From: Chaetomium olivaceum
Taxonomy: Eukaryota > Ascomycota > Sordariomycetes > Sordariales > Chaetomiaceae
NCBI GenBank assembly: GCA_039881045.1
Contig: JAYWVB010000007.1
Span: 1,094,048-1,158,047 of the forward strand
Length of the DNA stretch: 64,000 nucleotides
Direction: 5' to 3'
A program made the translations under genes and the position numbers. Below the pieces are notes generated by a model that worked only from the letters and a program-made list of their open reading frames with translations, was not told the origin of the DNA and ran no database searches. Of the stretch, positions 24,855 to 36,412 are shown piece after piece. The first letter of the stretch is position 1; each line of letters begins with the position of its first letter.

Positions 24855-25919
24855 CTAACCCACTACTTCCCCCCTCCCCATTTCCTCCTCACAAAGCTGC
24901 ATCACCACCCCCCCAGCCGCCCTCACCCCATCCGCGGCCGCCACTACAACTTGCTTCATCATCTGGTGCGTGTCACCCGCAACAAAACACCCTCTAACAC
25001 TCGTCTGCAGAAGCATAGGATCGGCCACCACTACCTCTCCCTCGGGCGTCCCTGTTTTTGTCTCCAGTCCCAGCTGCGCGATCAGCGCGTGGCCGCGACT
25101 GCGCATCGCGGGTCGGTGGGAAGACCATCCCAGCGTGGTAGGGCTGCCGGTGGCAAACTCTAGCGTGATTCCGGCTGCGCCGGGTCCGTTGTTGATGAGG
25201 CGAGTGATGGGGCGGGGGTCGGCTTGGATGTCGCCTGTGGCGAGGAGGTCCGCCAGAGCTATCTGGGTCGGTTCGTCAATAGAGGGGATGGACCCGTTAG
25301 TGAAAATGGTGATGGGTTGGTTGGATTTGTTGAGGGACCGGAGCATGAAGGCGAGGTGAGCGTAGCTTGGGTTTGGGAAAGTCAGCATGCCGATTGGGGA
25401 GGTGGTGTGTTCGTAGCCGTCGCAAAATGGACATTGGTAACTAGAAGGGAGGTCTGGTCAACAGTTGAGTAGATGTGATGTGAGGTTAAGGATATTTTAC
25501 ATATGCTCGGGCCAGTTCTCTTTGTAACCCTTTATTTCTGTCGGGAGTATATCCTCGGTTCCCGTGGCCAGAATAAGTTTCCGTCCGTAGAACGTTTGGT
25601 GAACGTTGTCCGTGACTTCAAAGCCTTTGTATCCCGGTAAGACTTCCGTTTTGGATATTGTGATCACCTTTGTCTTCATGAAAGAAGCCTGTTCCGAATA
25701 GGTGTCTTGGATCTGTTGCCGGGCAATGGCACGAAACTCATCTGGATGGGTACCGTCGCGTGAGAGGAAAGTGTGCATGGCTTGAGTCCCTTGATTGCGG
25801 TAGTCGCCAGAGTCGAAAAGGATCGAGGTTCGGTGAACGCGTGCTAGGGCCAAAGCCGCGGACAGTCCAGCAGGACCGCCGCCAATAATAAGTGCATCGT
25901 AGATTTTCAGGGCTGCCAT
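24855..25919 (-). CDS. FAD-dependent thioredoxin-reductase-like oxidoreductase (GliT-like)
   Basis: Two exons (25919-25501, 25440-24855) give 334 residues. The FAD Rossmann motif is DALIIGGGPAGLSAALAL at the N-terminus. The redox pair is CPFCDGYEH at about residue 144, created across the intron. The second FAD motif is GCFVAGDTHQ, and ILATGTEDILP is the ATG motif. The NADPH-binding GxGxxA segment of thioredoxin reductases is not obvious. This is the layout of fungal dithiol oxidases (GliT, TdiB-type) and of other small-molecule flavin oxidases. They oxidise a dithiol or thiol-bearing substrate with oxygen. No other thiol or disulfide genes are in view, so the substrate remains open. It shares strand with the GMC gene upstream. 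Confidence 0.88.
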
Positions 25920-26425
25920 TTTGTTGTTGCTGTAAGTAGGGACCAACGGGTTTATGAGAAAGTGTAATAGATTCAAGGGGCATGATGGGGTTTTATAAAT
26001 ATGGGAGCTATGAATATCGCAAGTCAAGGGCAGTCCATCCCCGGCTGTTATTCACATCCTAACCACAAGTCGGCGGGAAGTTTCCGTGTAGGCTCGCGCC
26101 AAGGAGGCTGCGAATGTCTCCGAGCCCCTTGTTGCAAACCTGAATAAGGCCCTCGAGCAATTCCGGTAACATGGTGAAGGCGGAGACATTCCACAAAGTT
26201 ATCGGGCACTGTAGGAACCTGGTAATGACAATGATCCGAAATTCGACTTTGCCTGGCCGGCGAAATCTGAAGCTTGCTATTCATTGACAGAAGATCAATA
26301 CCGGGCTGCCACGCAATGGATAGCGGGGGATGTGATGTCTAGATGCAGAATCCATCCACCAAGAAGCATCCAATTCGTTAATAACCTCTACAAACACATT
26401 AGCCATAAATAAAAGTCAAACGTCA
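25920..26425. other. Intergenic promoter region
   Basis: About 500 bp between the GMC stop and the thioredoxin-reductase-like start. No gene is supported. The minus-strand promoter with a TATA box lies at its left end. Confidence 0.5.
25991..26000 (-). promoter_or_regulatory. TATA box of the thioredoxin-reductase-like gene
   Basis: On the minus strand ATTTATAAAA lies about 75 bp before the ATG at 25919, a good match in sequence and distance to a core TATA element. Confidence 0.45.
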
Positions 26426-28376
26426 TCAGGCCCACCGCTTCTTGATCAAATCAGCCGCCTTCTCCGCCACCGCGTACACGGTCCCTTGCAGCCCACCAGC
26501 CGGGATGATGGGCATGATGCTCGCATCAACAATCCGTAGGTCGCGGACGCCGTACACCTCGAGATCCGGCGAGACGCAGCCGCCCAGTCGCTCGGGCATC
26601 ATAGCGCACGTGCACGATGGGTGGGCGAGAGTCGGTCGGAGGAGGGCGTGGTTGGTAGTAAGCTCGGTCAGGATCTCGTCGTCGGTCTGGAACTGCGGGC
26701 CCGGCGCAACCTCGGACGGACCGATGCGGGCCAGCGCGGGATTTTGCCAAAAGCCGCGCAGGCGGCGGAAGATGGCGATTACATTTTCACTATCGACCGG
26801 GTTCATGAAGGTGTGGTAGGTGACGATGGGCAGCCCGTCCGGGTTTGACGGGTTGAGAGTGACGGTACCCCGGGATAACGGCTTATACAGCGATGCCGCG
26901 GAGCCGCCACTGCCGGCAACAGACCACATCGTGATGGCAGATGATGAGCTGTTGAACTGGCCCGCCACAACGGCTCGCTGCGCTTCGAAACCACGTACCA
27001 ACGCCCCGGACGTTCCGTATAACGCGGGGAGGTATTGGGTTGGTTCCTGTGCTAGGAGCCGTGCAACCAAATCTGCCGCCGCCGCCTGCGATTGGAGCTG
27101 GGGACGGGTAAAGTACAAGATGGTTGTCGCGGTAGAAGCAGCGATGGGACCTGTCTTGTTGGTAAAGTACTCGTCCCAAACGGTGGCGTTATAAGTCGCA
27201 TTCTTGGTAATGGTACCCGGGTTCGGAAACGACTGGTTGGCCAGGGCATACGTGAGGAAGATGGTCGGATGGTCCTGAAAGTTTGCTCCCACTGCTGGCA
27301 TATCTTTCTTGACTTTGACTCCGGCCGCCTTGAGCACGGCAGCCGGGCCGATCCCGCTCGCTTGAAGCAATTGCGGCGTCATCAGAGCACCAGCGGCAAG
27401 GATTACCTCCTTTTTGGCGTAGATATCGTGTGTTGTATTATCAACCCGCGAGACGATTCGTACCCCATTTACCCTGAGTTGTTTCCCGGGGGCAAAAAGA
27501 ATCTCGGTTGCGGTGTGCCCCCGAAGCAGGTGCAGGTTTGTGCGTGTGGCATTCACTGTGTCATAGTAAGCTTTCCGTGCCGTAGATCGTGTCATATCCC
27601 GGGCGTCGATATTGGATGGGTTCCAGTACGCGCCAGTGGTAGCTCCCAAGTTCGAGCCACCACCAGTAACCTCAATACCAGGTTCGTTTCGGAATGCATC
27701 CCAGAATGTCGCTACATCGGGGTATTGGAAGTTGGGAATGTGTAGGTGCAGCGGGCCGTTGCCGTAGGCCGATGCATCCCAGGTAATATTCCATTGTGCA
27801 GTGGCGTGTGGGGAGGGAGGAATGAAGGTGGTGCTCTTGATGAAGTACGGGAACAAGCCTGCCCAGTCCCAGCCTGGGTTCCCGAGGGCTTCCCAGCCAT
27901 CATAATCGGCTTTGCTTCCGCGGTTGTAACCCATGCCATTCACGATGGATCCACCGCCCACCACGGCTGCGGCGGCCACCGAGTAGGTCAAATTGTTGAG
28001 TTTCTCGTCGGGGGCGGATGGGACGCGCATCAGGACGCTGGTATCAAGAGCATTCGCGTAGTAGGGTATGATGGCCTCGGGCTTGTTGTCAAAGTCGCCT
28101 CGCTCAATCACGAGCACAGACGCTTTTATCGGCATTCATTGTTAAACCATATTTTAACTCAATAATGTAGATATCGGGGTCTTATGATAACATACTACGG
28201 CGGTCTTCGGTCAACCGATTAGCAACCACGAGTCCGGATATACCTCCACCGACAATGATGAAGTCGTATATGCCATCACCGTGTGAAAGCTGGCCGTTCC
28301 CTGCAAAATCAGCCGTAACTGAGCTGCCGGCAAGAATACTTCCGAGGTAGACGGCGCTAACAGCTTTGGTCCACAT
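26426..28376 (-). CDS. GMC family FAD oxidoreductase, secreted, missing second catalytic His
   Basis: Two exons (28376-28196, 28122-26426) give 625 residues. I chose the ATG at 28376 because a signal peptide follows (WTKAVSAVYLGSILAGSSVTA); upstream in-frame Mets would spoil it. The FAD motif is DFIIVGGGISGLVVANRL. GMC signature 1 appears around AAAVVGGGSIVNGMGYNRGS, and signature 2 in AAGALMTPQLLQASGIGP. The first catalytic His is in AHPSCTCAMMP. At the second site most relatives have PAAHLQATVYAVAEKA; here it reads PAGGLQGTVYAVAEKA, so the His is Gly. Many N-x-S/T sites fit secretion. GMC enzymes oxidise alcohols; in clusters they act in lactone formation (patulin synthase type) or dehydration. 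Activity here is uncertain. Confidence 0.9.
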
Positions 28377-31300
28377 GATGATCGGTTTCCAGGGAGCGAA
28401 TACAACGGGCAGCACTTCACCCAATTGCATTGGGTGAACCTTGCATTTTATGCTCACATCACTAAAGGCACACTAGTTGACGAAGGTTACACAAACCCTC
28501 ATCGAGTAAGCCCTTGATTAACAGGGCTTAGTGAGAACGCCCAGAGCTTAACGAGCCGTCCATGATTTATACGGCACAACTGCCAATTGGACCAAGAGTG
28601 TGATCCAACTGCTGCACCATGCGGAGTGGTTGGAGTTTTAACCCAGCCCGACGAATGGCATCTTTCAGCAAGGATATCCCGGCACAAGACTCGCAGGTCC
28701 CCGCAAGTGTAGTTGATGAGGTTACCTTTCTAAAAGTGAAAACCATTTGACACGATCCGTGCCAAGTCAGCTCCTCGGACTTCATCGGATATCACTACTT
28801 GGCAAACGAATAGGGCAAATTCGCTGGCCACCTCCCATTTTCAATACCGGGTAGTTTTTGCACACGCCCTGGGCTCCTGGGTCTAATATCATGGATTGTC
28901 GAGTTGTGTGTTTCGATTATATGCATTTAGGATTCTAGGTAGTCAATATCTTGATTTACAAAACGAATAACCCAGATGAAGGCACCTTTCTAACAACCGG
29001 GGGATGTAACTCTTATATCGGGAACTGTACTCCCATTCTGTAACGGTCCCAGGAGTATATTGCAACTATCTGGTGACGACTCTACGAGTACACTAAGCTT
29101 GAAGAAGAAAAGGAAAGATGAGAGAGTCTGGCAGCTCGTGGGGCTGCTTTATGATCGTGAGTGCGGTGGCCCGAGCGCATTGCTAGAATGTTCGGTGCGC
29201 TGTGGGGCAACTGGGAATAGCTTCATCCAGGGGTTCGGTGGACCGTGTTTGTACGTGAGCTGGCCGAGGGTTACCGAGGCTCACCTCGGGCACAGCCCGT
29301 TACACATTCCATGCTTGCATGTTCTTTCGGCGTCGATAAGTCTTGGTCGTGCGCATTCGTGACACGACAGGCGCAGAGACCTAAATATGTAGAGTGTAAG
29401 GTAAGGTGACTTTCAGCTCCAGGCTATTTGCTTGGAGCAGACGACACAAGGATACTTTTTGATTGACGTTTTATAGATACCAGTCTTTGCCTCTGCAAAA
29501 CTGGGGCTCTTACTTTCTCAACCCCTGACTCTCTCTAAGACTGCCTTTACCGCTCCATGGAGAGAGCGAAAAGCCATTGACGGAAACGAGCAGCCCTAGG
29601 CTACCGAGTAAGCGAGAGGTTGACGGGTACGTTGCCGGGTTGGCAACCCAAACCCGGCCAATCTTTCGGCCATTCCTCTGAACTAGTACCCAACCGCCCT
29701 TGCCTTTAAAAACGATAACTTTAAGCTTTGGAGGAAAGAACGAGAGAGGTCTCGTGAGCCCGAGGTGATTGACCATTATTTCCTCGCACTCCCGAGTCGT
29801 ATCTGCCTCCTCTCAATCACTTTCACTCTGAGTCTCCATTTCTTCAACGTCGAAAATTTACTTCCTACCCGAGTCAGCCCTCGTAGGACCGGACAATGGT
29901 ACAACGGTTTCGAAGCGGCCTAGGCCGGGAAGGGTGAGCTAGATCCCGGAGCAATTCAGAATATTTACCCCCCCTCTACTCGAGAAACCTTTGACAAAAG
30001 CGCCTGAGGTCATTCCGAAGCAGACTCGGATCTTGTCCCGTTCGTCTGGGGGGTTCCTTGCGCGGGGGTCTCGTAGTACCGGGGATTTCTTCATCTTGCA
30101 CTGAGCCGGGAGATGATATAGAAGAACTTAGGAGGGCAAAACTTCAGATGCGGGTATTTTGTTGGTGTCCTCCCGGAGGAACAATCTGGGGATGAGATGG
30201 GAGTTGGATGGCTGAACGGCCGGATGGCGAAACTAGTGGAAGGGTGACTTCGTCTTCAGCAGTGGGCACCGCGCAGGTGGACGGGCGCTGTGCCGTCTTC
30301 GGTGGCTTGGAGCGCTCTGACGACACCCCCATGGCCTCCAAGCCGTTTATGCAATGCGTAACTAGAAAGTTTATCCGTCGGTGTCTTGCATTTAATCTTC
30401 TCGGCCACCGCAGGACCGCGACGAAACTGAGTGGCTGTCCTATTTCTACGCCTCCGTCGACAAGTTCGCTCAAGGATACGATACTCACAGCTGGGTACTT
30501 ACTTAATGCGCAACCAGGTCCCTCAGCAGTTGCTTACCTCCAGGCTGAGGAGCTGCGTCGCCCGCTGACTAGGGCGTACGCGTTCTACGCACTATAGCTC
30601 GTGTATAATGATAGCGTCGGATACGTGGATCAGAACGGAACCTATCATGAAGCGAGCCAGTTTATCAACGACAAGGTCGTTGGGTATTTCGGCGATACGG
30701 TGCTGGTTTCCGGCGTCGTGCCGCCTGTGGTGGGATTTGTTTCCGTGGCCATCTGGGAAATTGGTTCGGTCTATTTCGGAGTTTTGTACGGGTTTAGAAA
30801 GTAATTCAGTAGAGTATCAGTTCGAGAAAAGATTACATGGAGCACATTTAGTCATACGAACCACTCCTTAGTTACGGAACTTCATGCGTCAGCGGTCAAG
30901 CAAGATGGTTGTGGAAATTCCCTGTTAGATTTGACTTCCATTGCCAGCACGTACATTACCACCTTGACCAACACCTCAAGTGACCGCAGTATACCTGATA
31001 CCGAGTGTATTTTGAAAATGTTGCTCATTACCCGGTCGACGTTCTTGCTTTGACGGTTAGTTGGGGGCTTTGTTGCCCGAGAGAAGTAGAGAGAGGGTGC
31101 CCGGAGTATTAGGTTCAGTTGTCGGAGCTCTTGGGAATTTTCTTCCGGGTTGGAGCCAAGAAACAAGCCAAGCAAAACACCAGGATCCGGCAGCGCCCTC
31201 CCGAGTCATGAGATGCTAAAAATGAACCTAGAGATGACGGTTAGGACGCGCGGTCCTAGATCCGCTTGGGGTGAAGTGATCAGGATTACTCTTACCCCCA

Positions 31301-31932
31301 CTTAGGATGGTGTTACAGTACTTGTTTCGCTCCAGACAACCAATCCCAAATACTGGCTCACACCACCACACTCTCTTCTTCAAGCTTGGTTACACGGCTT
31401 ATCCCCCGCCCCCCACCCCATAACAGTCCGTCCTGCACACAGTCATCCAATACTCGCTCTCATTTGCATGCCAAGATACTCGAAACCGAGGGTGTTGTGG
31501 GTCTGCCCAGCATCGTATCGCGCACGGTTGGAGCTACGATATGGACCGTATCTTCATGAGCTCGAATTATCAGATAATGGATCATCGCTATAACATGTTA
31601 AGCGTTTAAGGGCCCTATATTCCGATTGTCTTTGCTGCTCTACATAGCCCGTGTTCACTGACACGGATTTATCTTGCTTAGGTAGCGAGCTAAGTTCGAT
31701 AATTTCATCTTTGCTCATGTTACACCCACTATATTGTGCGGTACCCGATCGCATGTACAACTGGCATGATTTGGGCGCGAGACGGTCGGTTGTTTCGCTT
31801 TTTCCTTCAGACATTATTATCCACCCATCAGACCCCATGGTCTGGTTATTGTCTATAAGTAGCTCGGTATTGGGTAACTGACTAACACCTGATAGACTCA
31901 CAATAAAGACATTGTCGGCTCCATTCCCAAAG
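28377..31932. other. Long intergenic region before the Zn2Cys6 regulator
   Basis: About 3.5 kb with little coding support. It includes the GMC promoter, an unassigned candidate terminal gene fragment (30414-30804), and low-complexity or A/T-leaning pieces. I see no transposase or reverse transcriptase motif. Confidence 0.45.
30414..30804 (+). pseudogene. Possible 3' end of an unrecognised gene (two exons, membrane-type C-terminus)
   Basis: Acceptor CCGCAG precedes 30414. Reading 30414-30494, a GT-AG intron (30495-30597) and 30598-30804 stays in phase and ends at a stop. The peptide begins DRDETEWLSYFYASVDKFAQ and ends with a hydrophobic stretch (VLVSGVVPPVVGFVSVAIWE) followed by YGFRK. The amino-acid mix and splice sites look like a real gene terminus, but I found no matching 5' part upstream and I do not recognise the family. 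It could be a remnant or a gene with poorly visible 5' exons. Confidence 0.3.
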
Positions 31933-32955
31933 ATGCTAAGGGCGTCGTGCGATAGGTGCCATCGCGACAAAGTCAAGTGCCGGTTTGAACCCGGCGACTC
32001 CACCTGTGTGAGATGTGCGCACCGAAAAGGCCGGTGTATCCGCAGCCCACCGATTCCACCAGGCCGTGCAAAGACATGTACCAATGCTGAACTCACGGCG
32101 GCCTCCCGTACCCACGACCAGTTCACTGCAGGCCAAATGTCAGGTGAAGAAGCAACCGGCCTTGCAGGGGGGAGCTTCTCTGAGCCTCGCTGCCTATCAA
32201 CCACTCACGCCGACACTGTGGCAAGTCCCAGAGCGACGGGGCTTGCCCAAGAGGACCTTTTGGGCAACTGCTGGTGGGGATCGCCGAGTTTTTCGGAACC
32301 GCTAATGCCCTCCTGGGACTTTAAAAACGATTATACCAACCTGCCTTTGTCTGCGACCCCATCAGGCTCCCCGTCTCCGTCCCCGAGCGAACCAACGCCG
32401 GGATGGTTTGCCTTTGAGGAAGTTCAAGGAAATTCTAGACACCACCCGGCAGAGCATGAAATGGATGTTATTTCACTTTGCCAATGCAGTGTATCGCTCG
32501 GCCGCTTTCTGGAAAACGGGTTTCATCCATGCTTGTCCTCGAAGCCGTTGGCCTTCGACGTTGTCCTCAACACCAACAGGGCCATCACCAGCGCTGTCCG
32601 AGAACTGGCCGAGTGTCGGAGTTTACACCCACCGGACACTATGATGCTGGCATATCTCCTAGCTCAGAGTGTGCTGGCGTCGTTGCACGAGGCTTGGTGG
32701 TCGTCGTGCCGGCCAGGGCAAAGGTATCCTATGCCTCAGCCCGGCAGCGATAGTCGGCAGGTTTTTATCATTGGGTCGTACCGTACGGACGAGGAGGATA
32801 GTAAAGTTTTAAGGCGACAGATGGTATTGCTAGAATTGGAAAGGGTGCAACGAACGGTGCACCTGTTGCAGGAGCAAACCCAAATGGAACCCGATGTCGA
32901 CGGAGTCCATTTCTTTGCGATCAAGTTGCTTGTTGTGGGGTGCAAAGAATTGTGA
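31933..32955 (+). CDS. Zn2Cys6 transcription factor, probable regulator of the PKS block
   Basis: A single exon of 340 residues starts at MLRASCDRCH. The zinc cluster CDRCHRDKVKC, then C-x2-C-x6-C (CVRCAHRKGRC), sits at the very N-terminus, as in AflR/aurofusarin-type regulators. A Ser/Pro-rich linker (SGSPSPSPSEP) follows, then a helical region resembling the AflR C-terminal domain (LELERVQRTVHLLQEQ). The protein stays short with no fungal-specific MHR domain. It lies about 0.9 kb upstream of the O-methyltransferase and 3.5 kb upstream of the PKS on the same strand, so control of these genes is likely by context. No binding sites were identified. Confidence 0.85.
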   Translation: MLRASCDRCHRDKVKCRFEPGDSTCVRCAHRKGRCIRSPPIPPGRAKTCTNAELTAASRTHDQFTAGQMSGEEATGLAGGSFSEPRCLSTTHADTVASPRATGLAQEDLLGNCWWGSPSFSEPLMPSWDFKNDYTNLPLSATPSGSPSPSPSEPTPGWFAFEEVQGNSRHHPAEHEMDVISLCQCSVSLGRFLENGFHPCLSSKPLAFDVVLNTNRAITSAVRELAECRSLHPPDTMMLAYLLAQSVLASLHEAWWSSCRPGQRYPMPQPGSDSRQVFIIGSYRTDEEDSKVLRRQMVLLELERVQRTVHLLQEQTQMEPDVDGVHFFAIKLLVVGCKEL

Positions 32956-33882
32956 ACAGGATTTCCGAGGGACACAATTTGTAACTTGGAAACGAGCTTG
33001 CGGTTGGCATCGAGGTCTTCATAACTCGGATATCAGAATTCACGTTGCAGAATAACAATATGGATGCATCTTTCACAAGTTCACGCCAAGCTCATGGATA
33101 GTGCGGACTCTGACAACAGCTTGCTTTACAGTCACTCTCATCCGATGCCGTCACCGGAGGAATGACACTGCACATCAAGTTTAGCAACCGCACCAGCATG
33201 GTCCGGCTAGACTGAAAGGTTTGAATGTAATCTCAGAGAGCTTGGCCCCTTGTTTTCCCATGTGGCACCGTGTCTTACTCATTTCGCAAGACCCAAACAC
33301 AATGCGCGAGCAGATAAGCCTTGCCTCTCGGGTCGTACATGTACGCAAATGCCTCATTTTGTGCATGCATGATCGGTTCGTGCCAGGTTGTATACGCCGA
33401 CCTTGCATGGAGCTCATGCATCATCGGCGCCCCGGCGATCTAACGCTGACGGCGACAATCCGAATCGATGGTTCCAAGTGCTTACATCGGGGAAACTATT
33501 CAGGGTAGTACCTGCTTACTTGAGCTATATACTCACTTCTGGGGTTCCTTCACTTTCATTACCGACGGCGATCTGCCGGCACATACATACCATGTCACCA
33601 ATCGTTGGTTCGCCACAAGGTAAGCGCAGCGCCGAAAGTCGGCCTGACTTGCGCGAGATCACGGCCGTTAGCAAGGAAGTCGTATCCGTAGCCCTCTATT
33701 ACAGCCACATATATCAGGGCCCATGGGGCCACCCCACTACCTCCCCCAAGGTCGGAAAGGCACCCGTGTCACATCTACTACATTAAAGGCAGTGAACCTG
33801 AGACAGCCAATTCAACCTTGAACTAATACTATCCTATTATCACCTTATCATCTACGCTACTCTACTCCTACTTACCAACATC
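32956..33882. other. Intergenic region upstream of the O-methyltransferase
   Basis: About 930 bp without a supported gene. A TATATATC-like stretch near 33710 may be the core promoter of the methyltransferase that starts at 33883. Confidence 0.45.
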
Positions 33883-35368
33883 ATGTCTCGTCCCATATCG
33901 TCATCGAGGCTCGTCCAACTGGCTGAATCAGTCATCAAAAATGCAAAGACGTTTGATGCATACTTGCAGCAGCATAACCTCCCCGCGCCCTCCTTTGATG
34001 CCGATGGTCCGGCAGACTTCGGCATTTCTACTGACTCGCCGCAAGTTGAGCAGGCGCGGGTCGAGGCTATCGAGGCAGCTATAGAGCTTGCTGACCTGCT
34101 CCAAGGGCCCATCATGTTTCTGAGACCTATTGTCCGTTGCATCTTACTTCACAAGTGCTCCTCCTCGGACTCCCTTTTGTCCGAATCCCTGAATACCGAG
34201 CTGATAGATATTTTCCGGTATTGAAATAGGCTAGCGGTCTCAGCCTCCATGCCATTTCCCGGTGGGATATTACTAGCAAAGTGCCACTGGGCGGCGAGAC
34301 AACCTTTGCGCGGCTGGCAGAGCAGTGTCACGTGCAGGAAGCAGACATGCGGCGCCTCATGCGGTATGCCATGGCACACAGTCGGCTTTTCCGCGAACCG
34401 CGGCCAGGCGTGGTGGCGCACTCGCTTGCTTCACGTCTTCTCGCCGAGGAGCCCCTGCTCAGGGATGGGCTGTGGGTACTGGCCGAGCAGAACTTCACCG
34501 CAGCGCCGTATGCCGTTCTGGCTCTAGAGAAATGGGGCGACATGCCGCAAGAGCCAAATCACACGGCGTTTAACCTGGCTTTTGGCACCGACAAGTCGGC
34601 GTACGAGTTCATGAGTACCCCGGAGGGGCGCGACATGGGCCGACGTTTCTCACTCGCCATGACATCGTTTGCGCGCTTCTCCAGCCGGCCTGACTCCACA
34701 CCGCGGCCTGCGAGATTACGCGAAGCGTACCCTTGGGCTACGCTGGGGCAAAGCAAGGTCGTGGACGTCGGGGGGTCACGTGGCGCGGATGCCATCCACC
34801 TGGCTCGTCTATATCCCGACCTTTCTTTTGTTGTCCAGGACCTTCCTGGCATGATCGAGGGCGCCGACGTTCCGCCTGATCTGCAGGACCGCATCAGCTT
34901 CGTGCCATACAGCTTCTTCACCCCTCAGACTGTGAGCGCCGACGTGTACATCATCAAACAGTGTTTTCACAACTGGCCCGACCATTACTGCGTCCGTATT
35001 TTGCAGAACCAGGTCCCCGCGCTACGGAGTGGTGCGCGGTTGATCATTGTTGACAGCGTGGTGCCCCCACCCGGAACTATGTCGCTGATGGATGAGCGGA
35101 ATGTTAGGTATGTTCTTGGCCAGCCCCCACAGATTACGGTGATGGCCTGTCCCATTCTACAACAAGTCATTCTGACCATCAAATGTTTAGGGCCTTTGAC
35201 GTGATGATGCTCACCAATTCATCGGGGCGGGAGCGAGAGGAGGAAGACTGGCACAAAATCTTTACCCAGGCCGACGACCGGTTCAAGGTGAGCAGCATTC
35301 GGCCTGCGCACACAAAGGGAGAGTTCGGCCCTTCCAGCGCTATCATCGAGGTAATCTGGGTGGGCTGA
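33883..35368 (+). CDS. SAM-dependent O-methyltransferase, COMT (type 2) family
   Basis: Three exons (33883-34131, 34230-35107, 35191-35368) in phase give 434 residues, normal for fungal polyketide O-methyltransferases. An N-terminal dimerisation/winged-helix part (TTFARLAEQCHVQEADMRRL) precedes the SAM motif VVDVGGSRGADAIHLA (about residue 260). The motifs FVVQDLPGMI, DVYIIKQCFHNW and ARLIIVDSVVPPPG are typical, and the general base His is in CFHNWPDHYC. Type 2 enzymes methylate phenolic hydroxyls of aromatic polyketides. It is about 1 kb upstream of the NR-PKS on the same strand, so it probably methylates that product. The first two-exon boundary uses a GTCCGT donor, which is weak, so that junction is the least certain. 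Confidence 0.9.
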
Positions 35369-36412
35369 GTGTTGTGAAAACCGTATGAATTGCGAGGCCG
35401 GGTACTTTCTGACAAAGTCTATCCGTGGCTGATGGGACAAGTATATTTGCTTTAGCTCTTAGTCAACTAAATAATGTCTCAGGCTGATTTTGCCAAGAAG
35501 AAATAGAGCAGGTCCTTGTTTCTCTAACTATTGGAATTGTGATTTCTACTGCTCTCTTAATAACCAAAGTTCAACGTGTACCGGAGCAAGGGCAAAACAA
35601 TAGCTACCGTTACTTTCCATGATGTCTGAATAAAGCAGCGATGCCATACACCGGTCCAAGAAGGGGAAGGTGATGTTGGAAGATCAGTTCATCGGATCAT
35701 ACACAGGTACTTGAAAATGTTGGGTCGAAACAATGTGAGCTTAAAAGTCCCGTACCGAAACGTAATTATCTGACCTAGATAAGGTACCACACCAGGTATG
35801 TATCTACCGTGTGCCTCAACAGTGCGTTTTAGAAGTAATCAGGGAGTCATGAATGAACTGGGCAGAAGACTTGGCCATGGCCATGAGGTCCCGCAACCTT
35901 GGAGATAGCACGGTAAAAGACACACGGCTTATCTCGCATGTACTGTGCCACCACCTACGCCGATGTGACACAGCAGACACTCGAGCCGCGCTCACGACAT
36001 TCCGAATGTGCATCAGCGCCGAACCTGCAGCGGCGGGTTATTGACCGAACCCTTCTCACAGCATTGGTGGTAGATGTCCCGAAGCGGTCTTCACCGTTGT
36101 TCAGCAACTTAATTCGGGCGCATGGAACTGTGCCGCTCCGAAGCAGCGGGGAGGCAAGTCGGCGATGTTCTACACTAGTTCCGCACCGCGCAGCCCTTCA
36201 AACTTGGGTGATTTGACAAGTTTGCCTTACGACGTCTTGCGAGCCTTTTGTCACGTCAATACCTATAAGAGGAACCATCATGACGGGCGTGAAATCGGGA
36301 AGACCGTGGCACCAGTAGACGGGAACAAGTGGCTCGCTCACATCTTGATCAACTTACCCGATTCCTACGCCGCACACCTCGCTTCCCACCATTCCCAAGT
36401 TGACCGGACGCA
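35369..36412. other. Promoter region of the polyketide synthase
   Basis: About 1 kb with no supported gene. It carries the TATA-like element listed separately and the presumed upstream activation sites of the NR-PKS. Confidence 0.5.
36264..36270 (+). promoter_or_regulatory. TATA-like box of the NR-PKS
   Basis: TATAAGA lies about 145 bp before the ATG at 36413. Support is positional only. Confidence 0.35.

Noticed and set aside
26048..26284. A minus-strand frame between the GMC and thioredoxin-reductase-like genes
   Set aside because: Short, no domain, and it lies in the promoter region of the downstream gene.
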